This document shows, in pieces, positions 33,785 to 43,514 of a stretch of 64,000 nucleotides of DNA. The DNA is from Bettongia penicillata ogilbyi (lineage: Eukaryota; Chordata; Mammalia; Diprotodontia; Potoroidae). The position numbers were made by a program, and so were the translations under genes. The stretch's first letter is position 1. The number at the start of each line of letters is the position of its first letter. The DNA lies in the NCBI GenBank assembly GCA_023548195.1, contig JAJHZJ010000751.1:1864501-1928500 (forward strand). Direction: 5' to 3'. The notes beneath the pieces are model-generated. The model had not been told where the DNA came from, did no database searches, and saw nothing but the letters and a program-made list of their open reading frames with translations.

Positions 33785-34190
33785 AGTCAGTCAATAAATA
33801 TTTGTTAAGTACCTGTCATGTGCCAGGTACTGTGCTAAGAACAGTCACATGGTAACTTTGGATGGGAAGACATTAGAAGGCAAGGGAACTGGGAGAGACC
33901 TCCTGAAGAGGGTGGTCCTTGTACTAAAGACACTTGATTGATTCTAAGAGGCAGAGATCAGGAAGATGGCAAATAGGACAGACTGGCTGGATAACAGAGT
34001 ATGGGAGGCAGTCATATGAAAGGAAACTGGAGCAATAGGAAAGGCTTTGATGGCACATTATGCATGAAACCTCTTGCAATTAGCTATAGTTCTAGTGAGT
34101 CAGTGGAGATAAGGTTCAAAATAACTGAGCCTCTGAAGAGGTGATGTGCTCTACCAATGACCTATGGAAGCCTCTATAAGGATTTACATA
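33785..34190 (-). mobile_element. L2-type 3' end and C-terminal segment, antisense
   Basis: 'cagtcaataaatatttgtta', 'catgtgccaggtactgtgct' and then 'gagagacctcctgaagaggg', 'gattctaagaggcagagatc', 'agactggctggataacagag'. This joins the 3' terminus to upstream L2 text in one copy, with an internal deletion near 33850. Confidence 0.75.
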
Positions 34191-35115
34191 CCCCTAGTGA
34201 TCAATCTCTACCACACTTTCCCTCTAACTCATTCATTGTCTTTAATACATTCAAGACATGAGTAGATTAAAGTAACTATAAGAAATCAGAACATTTTCAA
34301 AAAGAAATGAATGGTGGATCACGTATTCATTAACTTGACCTTGGAGCAGGTCACAGTAGATCCAGAAGAGGAAAGGGATATCTGCTGCCAGCTAAAGTTA
34401 GGAGAGTATGATGTGAGATCCACCCCAGTGGCAGTTGTTGATATATTGCCCTAAATCCCTGGGCACACCAGCCATAAGAAATATATCAGATGAATATCTC
34501 AGCCATAAATATATTTGAAATTACATTTGGCAGAGAATAAAGCTTGGGAGAACTGTATATGCTTTTCATGCTCTATTTATGGCTTCTTTATGTCTCAGGG
34601 TTTGTCATGATCATTATTAATATTTACTGTTAATTGCTTATGTATATTATTTGAGTGCCAATGAAGCCCTACAGATGCTTAGATTTTAATGACAAAGATA
34701 ATGATAACTGAAATGGTGATTAAAAATATACTATAAGCTTAGCACCTTCATAAAAGTCCCAACGCTCTTTACAAAAGCCATAGAACAATAAACTGAAATA
34801 ACAGCTATGTTAATCATGAACTCGTTTAAAAAGATAACACTTATGAGTTTAGGTTGATTTTTTTCCTGAAGTCTACAAATAAAAGGAGGCTAAGTCTCAT
34901 ACTATTCAAGATCAAACTTGGGAATTTCCAACTAGAAAGAAGTAAGAGAAAAGATGCATGAGCCACTGGTTTCCATGGGAGACACAGCTTGGCACTGGTC
35001 AGAATTTTGGGTGCACTTGTCAGGTGGGAGGTAATTAAAACAAGAATTGATATCCACCAAGAGTGAATTCTAATTCAATTCCATCTCAGTCTTCTGCCTC
35101 ATACTTTTGAAAATG
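34191..35115. other. Repeat-poor block
   Basis: No mobile element recognised. AT-rich text of mixed composition at 34490-34900 is a candidate conserved non-coding element. Confidence 0.45.
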
Positions 35116-35119
35116 ATGA

Positions 35120-35222
35120 ACCTTGATTAACCATTTACCATGTGCAGAGCATGATGTGAAATGCAAGAGGAGGCTCAGCATTTTTATAAGACCCCCTTCC
35201 TGCCCTCAGGGAGCTTAGCCTA
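35120..35222 (-). mobile_element. L2-type 3' end fragment, antisense
   Basis: 'accatttaccatgtgcagag', 'catgatgtgaaatgcaagag' and 'cctgccctcagggagcttag' are in antisense order. Confidence 0.65.
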
Positions 35223-35224
35223 GC

Positions 35225-35620
35225 AGGCGGATGCCACAGTGATAAAGGAGATAGTTTCAGAGAAACCTGGAAATGCTTTATGAATTGATACAAAGCAAAG
35301 CAAGCAGAATCAGAATGATTTATATAATAACAACATGATAAAGACAAATAACTTTGTAAGATTTAAGAACATGGAATGAAATAATGAATAAACACAATTC
35401 CAGAGGACACAAGATGAAACAAGGTATTTATCTCTTGACAGATAAGATAGTGATAGACTCAGCCTGCAGGTTGTGATGTATTTTTTGAACATGGACAAGG
35501 TGGGAATTTATTTTGCTTGACTATGCATATTTGTTTAAAGGGGGGGATGTGTTTTCCTTTATTTACCCATGGGAATGATAGAAAATAAATTTTTTACTGA
35601 AAAAATTTCAAAAAAAAAAT
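35225..35620 (+). mobile_element. L1 3' end, sense
   Basis: 'agtttcagagaaacctggaa', 'caaagcaaagcaagcagaat', 'ttccagaggacacaagatga', 'atttattttgcttgactatg' and 'catatttgtttaaagggggg' lead to an A-rich end (35581-35620). This is the same region that appears antisense at 25555-26000, so the two support each other. Confidence 0.85.
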
Positions 35621-35634
35621 TGGGGGAGACAAAA

Positions 35635-35692
35635 TATCCAACTAAATTGACTCAATCCCTCTTTTCACATTTTCGGGTATAGGCAGGGGCAA
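35635..35692 (+). repeat. 58-bp dispersed direct repeat, copy 1
   Basis: It matches 38275-38332 at 54 of 58 positions by direct comparison ('ctcaatccctcttttcacat' is identical in both). It lies just after the A-rich end of the L1 copy. I do not recognise the family. Confidence 0.85.
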
Positions 35693-36195
35693 AATAACAC
35701 AGCTGCCTGCAGCTTCTGTGAGTCGTGGCCCAGTGCCCCAGTACAGAGCCCTCCAAAGTAAGATTACCCTAATTTTCCATAGCCTAGCAAAAGCTGTGTG
35801 CACTAGCAAGGTAACTTCTCTGCTGAAACATCTTAACATCTAATCCATCAGTTATCATACCTTTGACTTGCAAGAAATCTATCTGTTTTACATAAACTTT
35901 CTGATCCCTGCCTAATGTTAGGAAACCACCAATGAAAAAAGAGTAAGTTGAGAGCATCTAACTGCTAGTTAAAGAGGACTTGGAAGGGAAACAGTGATCA
36001 CCAGAAGCCAGCATAGATTCATTGAGAAGTCTTGTCAGAAAAATCTCATTTCATTTGTTGAAGTTATTTGACTAGTAGACCCTGTGCTCTACACAATGCT
36101 GGGTCTGGATTCCAGTTCCAATGATTTACTTATTGACAAGAGACCAATTATCTGGACTAGGAATTTGGTTGTCTAACATGATCCAAAGAGTGTTA
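35693..36195. other. Unassigned DNA
   Basis: No element or gene recognised. Confidence 0.45.
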
Positions 36196-36196
36196 A

Positions 36197-36460
36197 TTAA
36201 TGAAATGATAGTATAATAATAGCAATAATAAATATCAATTACATAATTCTTTAAAGGTTTACAAAGTATTTCAGAAATACTATCTCATTTTATACTCACA
36301 ACAACCCTAGCAAGTAGGTGCCACTACTATCCTTATTTTACAGATGTTGAAAATGAGGCAGACCAAGATTAAGTGACTCACCCAAGATCACACAACTAGT
36401 ACACCAGATCTGAATTCAAGTCCAGGTCCAGTGCTGTATCCACTACACCATCTGGAAGGA
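36197..36460 (-). mobile_element. MIR/MAR-type SINE, antisense, near full length
   Basis: 'ctttaaaggtttacaaagta', 'ctcacaacaaccctagcaag', 'agtgactcacccaagatcac' and 'gctgtatccactacaccatc' follow the complete antisense order. Confidence 0.88.
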
Positions 36461-36469
36461 ATTTCATTA

Positions 36470-36740
36470 TTGCAATAATAATAGCTAACATTTATAGAAT
36501 GCTTTAAGGTTTACAAAATGCTTTCCATCAGAGGTATCAGTCTCCAAATCTGAGTCAGAGTACAACCTGAACCAGATTAAAATATAATTGGGAAATGTTT
36601 AATAAAATAAAAATGCAATACAACATAGATAATGTTAATTTTTGGTTTTCTAAGTCAATATGTGACCTATAGAGATCTGTCTCTATTTGAGTTGGATACC
36701 AGTTTTATATATATTATCTTACTTGATCCCTGAAATCCAT
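36470..36740 (-). mobile_element. MIR/MAR-type SINE fragment, antisense, split by a MITE
   Basis: 'agctaacatttatagaatgc' and 'tttaaggtttacaaaatgct' before the MITE join 'tatatattatcttacttgat' after it. Confidence 0.75.
36529..36702 (+). mobile_element. hAT-like MITE, copy 3, nested in SINE
   Basis: It starts 'cagaggtatcagtc' and includes 'cctgaaccagattaaaatat', 'aaaataaaaatgcaatacaa' and 'ttttctaagtcaatatgtga', ending 'gagttggataccag'. The flanking 8-mers ctttccat and ttttatat match at 5 of 8 positions, weakly consistent with a hAT 8-bp duplication. Confidence 0.78.
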
Positions 36741-36955
36741 GGTTTCTTTCAAGACTTAAGTTATACCTTCAATAGGAGAACTTTCCCACTTTCAACAAAT
36801 GCTGGTGTCTTTTCCTCTAAAGTTAGTTTGCGTCTATATTAAATGTTTTCTGTATTCGCTATATGTACATGTTAAGATGTAAGCCCCTTGAGGGGTGGAC
36901 TGTTTGACTTTCATCTTTGGATCTCCAGTTTTAGCACAGCTCCTGAAATAATTTC
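36741..36955 (+). mobile_element. L2 3' end, sense
   Basis: 'acatgttaagatgtaagccc', 'cttgaggggtggactgtttg' and 'ttttagcacagctcctgaaa' follow L2 3' order. The final part is replaced by the (TA)n run. Confidence 0.72.
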
Positions 36956-36964
36956 CAATTTATG

Positions 36965-36965
<1 letters not shown>

Positions 36966-37014
<49 letters not shown>
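36966..37014 (+). repeat. (TA)n microsatellite, about 24 units
   Basis: An uninterrupted TA run of 49 bases. 'atttatgc' lies on both sides. Such runs can extrude cruciforms and vary in length. Confidence 0.95.
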
Positions 37015-37017
<3 letters not shown>

Positions 37018-37235
37018 ATTTATGCATAGCTGTTTGCAAGTTGTCTATCCCTAAGCCCAATTAGATTGTGAGTTCCTTAAGGGCAGGTTAGTAACTTTGC
37101 TTCATCTTTGTATCCTGGGTATTTAGCACAAAGCCTGACACAGAGTAGATATTTAGTACTGTAAATGCTCATTGATTTGACACATAGTAGGTCCTTAGTA
37201 AATGCTTGTTGACTGAGTTAGGCACCCCTGACCCT
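37015..37235 (+). mobile_element. L2 3' end, sense
   Basis: 'ttagattgtgagttccttaa', 'gggcaggttagtaactttgc', 'ggtatttagcacaaagcctg' and 'catagtaggtccttagtaaa' show the terminus twice, as two end segments in tandem (37130-37160 and 37180-37215). Confidence 0.82.
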
Positions 37236-37364
37236 AGTTTACAGAGGGTGAAAAGATGACTTGCCCACAGTCATATGACTATTGATATTAGAGATGGGAT
37301 TTCAATGTAGCTCTCTTCATCTTGATATGGAGAACAAGGCTCAAGCCACTGCAGTCCTTGGGAA

Positions 37365-37460
37365 TGTTTTGGGTAAAATTTTTATGACTGCTTCATTTTT
37401 TTTTGTCTTTGTATATTCAGTGCCTAGAGCAATGCCTGGCATATATAAGCACTTGTTTGA
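37365..37460 (+). mobile_element. L2 3' end fragment, sense
   Basis: 'ttttttttgtctttgtatat', 'agtgcctagagcaatgcctg' and 'gcatatataagcactt' form a short terminus. Confidence 0.65.
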
Positions 37461-38124
37461 AATTAATTGGCCCATTCTATTACTATCACTACAAAGAACT
37501 GGTGGCCATTTTGCATTTTTTCTGTTTTATAAGTTATTATGCTTCAAGAAATATTCTATAAGCAAGTGCTCACATCTCCATGGCAGCCTCTTTGCTCATG
37601 GCCAACACTCTTGTGCTGAATTTCTCCATAATGTGCTAGGTCAGTTTTTAGGATGCTAATACAATCCAATAGTGAGTCCTTTAGTCAAAGCCTCCTAGGT
37701 GGGGTAGAACCCCCCAGAGATTGTAGCCTACTGTAAGTCTTCAGAACTCAGGGTGAAATAAACTCCATGATAATGTACTGGAGGAAGACTTAAGTGGAGG
37801 CCATCCTATTCAATCCAATAAACATTACTACTTTAAAAGTTAAATTCAAAGGCCAGCAATAGAGATAAATGTTATACTGACATAGGGCAATGTGATCAAA
37901 TGAAAACTGGTATTTCCCAAGTGGAACTGGTGAACTCGCCATTGGGTCATAGTGCCTCAAATGGAAACTTTCAGTATCTCATAGATGGTTTGAATCAATA
38001 TTTCCATGTAAACCAAGGATTACCCAGAGCAATCAGGACATAATCAGGCTGCTAAAACTTTCCCATACAGGTGCAGAGAAGAATGACCTTATAACTTGGA
38101 ACTTATATTTTTTATTGAATCTGG
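37461..38124. other. Unassigned DNA
   Basis: No element or gene recognised. Confidence 0.45.
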
Positions 38125-38520
38125 TTGTCATAAGTAAATATATATATAAATATCTATATGTATTATCAGCCTAGCTATATCTATGCCTATATTTGTGTAT
38201 GGGATGTATATGTATATATAAGATATATATTACATATATGTATAGGATATCTATATATTATATATATATATATATATCCAAGTAAATTAACTCAATCCCT
38301 CTTTTCACATTTTGGGGTATAGGCAAGGGCAATGAGTATTGATCTCTGTATTACTATTCCTATAGCTATCTATACCTACATCTATAGCAATATCTATATC
38401 TATCTAGATATTTATTCCTATGTCGATCTAAGTATACCTATATCTATTACTATACTTATATCTACATCTAGATATAAATTATAGATATAAAAATAATATT
38501 AAAGTTATACGTATAAAACT
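38125..38520 (+). repeat. AT-rich low-complexity region (TATATC/TATCTA units)
   Basis: Imperfect TA, TATC and TATCTA units are interrupted at 38275-38332 by the second copy of the 58-bp repeat. Confidence 0.85.
38275..38332 (+). repeat. 58-bp dispersed direct repeat, copy 2
   Basis: Partner of 35635-35692, 2,640 bp away, with four base differences. The sequence on both sides differs, so the boundaries are sharp. Confidence 0.85.
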
Positions 38521-38600
38521 CATATTTCTCAGTCTTTACTTTGGTCATTTTTTCTGGCACAGTAATAGACCATTACATCCATATGCTATAATTCTTTCAG
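38521..38600 (-). mobile_element. L1 3' region fragment, antisense
   Basis: 'tctggcacagtaatagacca' and 'ttacatccatatgctataat' resemble the antisense L1 3' region. Confidence 0.5.
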
Positions 38601-39345
38601 TCATCAACTTACGTTTTCCTACTTTGCTTTCAGTTCTTTTACTATTAAAAAAATCACTTGCTAAGTTCAAGACATTGTACCTTTGTTGAAATGATAGCAT
38701 AAGGCTTTTAGAATTGAACATTCCCTTAGAGATCATTAGGTCAACCAACGTCTAGCAGGAGGAGGGGACCGTTCCCAGAGCTAGAAATGGCCAAGCTGAT
38801 GCTAGAACTCAGATCTGCAGTCTTTTCTTTTTTTCTGCTCTAATACTTATCTTCCTTACTAGTCTCTAAGGTTCTCAGGAAGAGAGAAGATTGGTTTTTT
38901 TTTTTCCTTTTTCCCTTTCTGTAATCTCGCCAAAGATCTTGTACAAAGTACTTGTACACACAAGTGGTTTTGACCAGCTGAGCCAGTTGCTACTGCAGGG
39001 TTTCCACAGTGTTCCAGTCAAAGAGCTCTGAGATAACATGTAAATCTTGACTTAAAGGAAACAAAAGGAAATAAAGTTACATCTGCTTGCCTTTTTAACT
39101 GCAGACTCTAACAGGTATTTGAGGTCCAGGAGGTAATGAAAGAATATATTTACTCCTTAACTTGAGTTTGCTACAATTACCTGGCTTTCCCCTGTGTCTG
39201 GTTTTGCTGGGTTTTAATCAAAGACCATTTTCATGAACACTCTCATACTCAGATTAGAATTCAACCTGAGAAATACTCAAGTGAGGAAGAAAAAGCGGCT
39301 GTCCAAAAGCCTCCATAACAAGTGAACAGTAAGGAAACCAACACG
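38601..39345. other. Mostly repeat-poor DNA
   Basis: There is a T run at 38896-38907. The stretch at 38930-39345 is even in composition and free of recognised repeats, so it is a candidate conserved element. Confidence 0.42.
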
Positions 39346-39349
39346 TTGG

Positions 39350-39540
39350 AAAGGCAGCATGGTATTATGGACAAGAGGACTTAACCTGAAACCAGGAAAA
39401 CATGGGTTCAGTCCTACACCTGAGACTTAACTATGTGACCATGGAGATTATAATAGTACCTACCTCCAAGGGTCATCGTGAGACTCAAATGAGATAACTT
39501 ATTTAAAGGGAACATGAAAGAAATATATTTGAAATAAACA
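39350..39540 (+). mobile_element. MIR-type SINE, sense
   Basis: 'aggcagcatggtattatgga', 'acatgggttcagtcctacac', 'aatagtacctacctccaagg' and 'caaatgagataacttattta' are in order, with an internal deletion between the B-box region and the 3' part. Confidence 0.78.
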
Positions 39541-39767
39541 TTAAACCTGATGTGTCAGCCATTACTCTTTTCTACTGAAAGCATTTTCTTTGCATTTCTA
39601 TTTTCTGAGGGTCAAAATGAGGGCGTATGTAAGGAAGCATCCTTAAGGATGGATCCACACAATGCCACATATTTAAATGGCAAGAGTAAAAGATCTAGTC
39701 AGGAACAGAATGGGAGTTCTGTAGAGGTGAGCTTGAAACCATTTCACAGGATTAGAAAATTAGACCA

Positions 39768-39880
39768 GGGATTCCTAACCTTTTTTTTTTTTTTTTTGTT
39801 ATAGACCTTCCCCTTCTCCTCCCTTTCACAGTCTGCTCTCATTCTCATCATGGGTTGTTTCTTTTTTCCTCCAGTAGATA
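39768..39880 (+). mobile_element. hAT-Charlie-like MITE fragment
   Basis: 'cagggattcctaacc' is the terminal repeat form. After an expanded T run comes 'gttatagaccttcccc', and only the left end is recognisable. Same family as 49859-50052. Confidence 0.5.
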
Positions 39881-39959
39881 GTATTTTATATTTTGTAATT
39901 AGATGTGAAGACAATTTTTAACATTCATTTTCACATAAAATTTTGCCTTTTATCATTTA

Positions 39960-40110
39960 GACAATTCCTGCCCTCAAAGGGCTTATATTCTAAAGGGGAA
40001 GGAACACATAAAGAGAGGAAGAGGTAATACAGCATGTGAGGTAGCGAAAGATTCAAGAGAGAGCTCCAGGAAGACAGAGGTCTGGCTGGGGCCTTTCCTA
40101 AGATGGTGGT
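39960..40110 (-). mobile_element. L2-type segment, antisense
   Basis: 'caattcctgccctcaaaggg' and 'cttatattctaaaggggaag' open in antisense L2 order, followed by diverged text. Confidence 0.5.
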
Positions 40111-40530
40111 CCTCTGAGAGGGCTGAGCAGAGCTATTGAACTCTCTCCACTATTAAGGAGAGTAGGGCCCTAGGGCAGAGCCTGAGGCTTTTCTCCTACT
40201 CCCGCTGCTTGTTGAGTTTCTGTGCTGCTGACCCCATTTCCCTTTGCCTGGATGGCTGCGCCCCAAATCCTGACCTTTCTGCATCTGACCCAATTCTGGT
40301 AACTTGATTCTCATTCCTGATGACTTCCTGGCTTTTGCCTTTCTTAACCCTGGGCTGTGTCCTGGCTAAAATTAGCTTGGGCTTAATGATGGAGCAGGAA
40401 GGACCTTAGAGCCCTTTCCCTTCCATTCATTCTCTCTGCTTCTATTATAGGAAGTGGAGGGTGGACTGTGGCCTCTCACAAGGCAGGCCTGGAGAGAAGG
40501 AAGCCAAAGGAGTTCCAGGCCATTGACTGG
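40111..40530. other. Unassigned DNA, locally GC-richer
   Basis: No element or gene recognised. Confidence 0.45.
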
Positions 40531-40534
40531 CTTC

Positions 40535-40665
40535 AGTCAGTCAATAACATTTATTAATCACCACATACTGTGTACCAGGAATTAGGGTTAAGTGCTAGAG
40601 ATAGAAAGAAAGGCACAGAAAGGTCCCTGTCTTCAAGGAAGTCACAATCTAATGGAGAAAGCCAA
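40535..40665 (-). mobile_element. L2-type 3' end, antisense
   Basis: 'cagtcaataacatttattaa', 'tactgtgtaccaggaattag', 'gatagaaagaaaggcacaga' and 'cacaatctaatggagaaagc' show a clear antisense terminus. Confidence 0.82.
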
Positions 40666-40667
40666 CA

Positions 40668-40870
40668 TAATCACAGTAATAGTAATAAGTAACATTTATA
40701 TGGAGTTTACTTTGTGCCAGGCACTGTGCTAAGTGCTTTTATAATTATCATCTTATTTGGATCTCACAACAACCCTCCCCTTTTTACAAAGGAGGACACT
40801 GAAACAGAGGTTAATTGACTTGTCCAGGGTCACACAGCTACTAAGTGGAAGAGGGAGCATTACCCAAGTG
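40668..40870 (-). mobile_element. MIR-type SINE, antisense
   Basis: 'tactttgtgccaggcactgt', 'ctcacaacaaccctcccctt' and 'ccagggtcacacagctacta' follow antisense order. Confidence 0.82.
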
Positions 40871-41117
40871 GGGTCATAATGAAATCCAGAGGAGTGTAGC
40901 CAGGTGGGAAATGATGAGGTAGCTGCTCTGGGTGCCTTCCTGGGTGGATCTGGGAAGACGTTTACCGATATCTATGTTCTACCTTCCCTAATCAGAAAGA
41001 GAGAAAGAAGGGCCTAGGAGAAACCTAAGTGGAATAAACACACCAAGGAGCCTGAGCAAGAGCCAGTACAGAATCACAAATTTAGACTTGGAAGAAACTT
41101 TAAGAGATCATTTAGGC

Positions 41118-41584
41118 CAGGACCATCAAACACCCTGCCCACAACACTCCCTAGTGTGGCCTGAACCAGATTAAAATGTAATTAGGAAATATTGAACAGA
41201 ATAAATAAAAGTGCAATAGAACAGAGATCATATTGGTTTTCTAAGTCACTATGTGAGGCACCCAGTTGGCAGTAGATAGACTACCTCCCTGGAGTCAGGA
41301 AGATTCATCTTTCTGAGTTCAAGTCTGGCCTCAGACACTTACTAGCTGTGTGACCCTGGGCAAGTCACTTAGCCCTGTTTATCTCAGTTTCTTCATCTGT
41401 AAAACGACCAGGAGAAGGAAATGGTAAACCACTCCAGTATCTTTACCAAGAAAACCCCAAATGTGGTCATAAAGAGTTGGATATGAATGGAAACAACTGA
41501 ACACAGCTACAAGCCAATGTATGGCCCACAGGGATCCTTATATCAAATAGAAACCCCTGTTTCTATTTGAGTTTGACACCACTG
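41118..41584 (+). mobile_element. hAT-like MITE, copy 4, split by SINE
   Basis: Best copy of the family. It starts 'caggaccatcaaacaccc', continues 'cctgaaccagattaaaatgt' and 'ttttctaagtcactatgtga', and resumes after the SINE with 'gtatggcccacagggatcct', ending 'gagtttgacaccactg'. The two ends are an imperfect terminal inverted repeat. Confidence 0.85.
41261..41510 (+). mobile_element. tRNA-derived SINE with RTE-like tail, nested in MITE
   Basis: 'ctccctggagtcaggaagat', 'gtgtgaccctgggcaagtca', 'aaatggtaaaccactccagt' and 'caagaaaaccccaaatgtgg' show full order. The flanks aagtcactatgtgaggca (41243-41260) and aagccaatgtatggccca (41511-41528) match at about 12 of 18 positions, so they may be a decayed target duplication. 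Confidence 0.9.
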
Positions 41585-41665
41585 ATCTATCCTACTCTCT
41601 CCCCATTGTGTAGATGAGAAAACTGAGGCCTAGATGGGAAAAAGTTATTTAGTCCCTCACATTTA

Positions 41666-41805
41666 TATAATCTTTTAAGGTTTCTAACAGTGCTTTGCTT
41701 ATATTTTCTCATTTCACCTTCACAACAGCCCTGTGAGATAGACATCATTATTATTCTTGTTTTATGGAAGAGGAAACTCGTTCAGAGAGGTCATGGCTTT
41801 GAGTG
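41666..41805 (-). mobile_element. MIR/MAR-type SINE, antisense
   Basis: 'tataatcttttaaggtttct', 'cttcacaacagccctgtgag' and 'ttttatggaagaggaaactc' follow antisense order. Confidence 0.8.
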
Positions 41806-42499
41806 GGTGCCATCATCATTTATACAGTACGCTTATAGGGAAAAAACACTGATCATGAGCGTCAGACATCTCGCCAGTCTAGTGGCAAGATTGTAGTATT
41901 TAGTAGCCAGTGAACTAGTAAGTAATTTTGTGACCCATCGAAAGGCAAATATATTTGACAATAAGTCAACTTTTGCCTTTCATTTTGTAAAGTAAAGCTA
42001 AGTCCCTTGGCTCAGACTCATTTCAAACATACCTTCAGAACTTTTTTTTTTTTGGCCTGAACAATTCCAGTATATAATACAAATGAAGTTGATATAAGCC
42101 AATAATTACCTATGGAAATTAGATTTAGTTGTGGATATGACTCAAAGGTTCTGCTCTCCTTCTAGTAGACTCATTTAGAATTAGGTAGATTTGCTACCCC
42201 ATATTCAAGCCAAAATTCACATTTTTTTCATGAATCATAAATCTAGGGTGGGGTTTCCCCTCTCTTTGCCTGAGTTGGATCAGGAGTACAGTGTAATCAG
42301 TGGTAGAAGGTAAGAGTACAGACAATGAGATTTAGACATGTGACAAACATAAGAAACTGTAATTAGAAAGAAACTCAGCCTTGTAGGAAAAGAAAGGAGA
42401 ATAGGTACTAGAAAGTTGAATTTTGAAAAAGACAGGAGAAATTATTATAGATAATATTTATATTATCTAATTATTATAGATAATATAGGTAATTATTAT
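41806..42499. other. Unassigned DNA
   Basis: No element is recognised apart from a T run near 42043. AT-rich TAATAT/TATTAT text lies at 42430-42500. Confidence 0.45.
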
Positions 42500-42537
42500 T
42501 ATCTAGAGCCATAGATTTTGTGCTAGAAGGCATCTTG

Positions 42538-43060
42538 GGCAGCTAGGTGACTCAGTGGATACAGCACTGGACCTAGAACCAGGGGAACCTGAATTCAAAT
42601 CTGGCCTCAAATGCCTACTAGTTATCTGACCCTAGGCAAGTCACTTAACCCTCTTTGCCTCAGTTTCCTCCTCTGTAAAATGAGCTGGAGAAGGAAATGG
42701 CAAACCACTTTCGTATTTTTTTAACATTTCTATTTAAAACATTTAAAACTATAGAAATCAATACTTATCAAGCTTGACAAGGATTTTACAGTAGTTGTGG
42801 TTAACCATAGTTTTTATATCAAATATAACATATAATAGAGCTAGATTGTTCTGTCATTTCATATAGGGGAAAAAAAAGACATGGCCACCCTTTCTCCATC
42901 AGACCATGGCAACCACATTTTATTCCATAAGCATAGTCACTGAATCTATGAAGTGAAAAACTGGTAGTCAAATGGGCAGTACTCCAGTGTGTTTGCCAAG
43001 AAAACCTCAAATGGGGTCACGAAGAGTCAGATGCAACGGAAAAAATGACTGAATGCATAC
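42538..43060 (+). mobile_element. tRNA-derived SINE with RTE-like tail, split by an insert
   Basis: The left part is 'gggcagctaggtgactcagt' to 'ggagaaggaaatggcaaacc'. The right part is 'actccagtgtgtttgccaag' to 'aaatggggtcacgaagagtc'. The body is full length except for the 259-bp insertion at 42722-42980. Confidence 0.88.
42722..42980 (-). mobile_element. Unclassified retro-like insert, antisense; possible transcript 3' UTR retrocopy
   Basis: The insert lies between 'actttcgtattttttt' (42707-42721) and 'actccagtgtgttt' (42981-42994). Both correspond to the same stretch of the SINE tail, so they look like a decayed target duplication. The left end is T-rich, as expected for an antisense poly(A). 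Read on the minus strand it is AT-rich, stop-filled and UTR-like. It matches no repeat that I know. Confidence 0.5.
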
Positions 43061-43514
43061 TAGGGATCTTAGTCTCCATGTAATGCAATTCCTTCATTTT
43101 GCATGAGGAAACTGAGGCAATGTTCAATTATATGACTTTGCCTATGAACTCAAATACCAAAGGGAAGAGTCAGGATTTGGTTCTCTTTCCACTCCCACAT
43201 ACAGAGGAAAGAAAGATGACAGAAGAGAAAAGGTAAAGGACCAATAATCAAAGAGAAACAAGTGTATTAAGAAACCAAAATTCGAACTGAACGTCGTACT
43301 TTCATCACACTGGATATATATCTTATGCCTTTTTTTCATATTGCTTATCTGGAAGATAGGCCATCAAGGAAGAAAAGTAAGAAGTTACAGAAGAAAGATA
43401 CTTGGAAAAAAAATAAATTGGTGTTGAGTTTAAGTGAAAGGCAAAAAAACATCGAAAGGTGGGGAGGAGGTAGAATTGAAGATTTCTTTGCCATTCTCAG
43501 TGACCTCTGAAAGA

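Larger units (their letters stand above)
41075..41665 (-). mobile_element. MIR3/L3-like element, antisense, split by MITE
   Basis: 'aatttagacttggaagaaac' and 'tttaagagatcatttagg' (left) join 'gtgtagatgagaaaactgag' (right, after 41584). Outermost layer of a three-level nest. Confidence 0.75.
42500..43150 (-). mobile_element. MIR3/L3-like element, antisense, split by SINE
   Basis: 'agccatagattttgtgctag' and 'aaggcatctt' before, and 'ccttcattttgcatgaggaa' and 'actgaggcaatgttcaatta' after, read as one antisense element broken at 42538-43060. The words aaggcatctt and agggatctt may be its duplicated target. Confidence 0.7.

Noticed and set aside
42819..43010. 63-codon minus-strand frame across the unclassified insert
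   Set aside because: It runs through the SINE/insert junction and so cannot be an ancestral reading frame.
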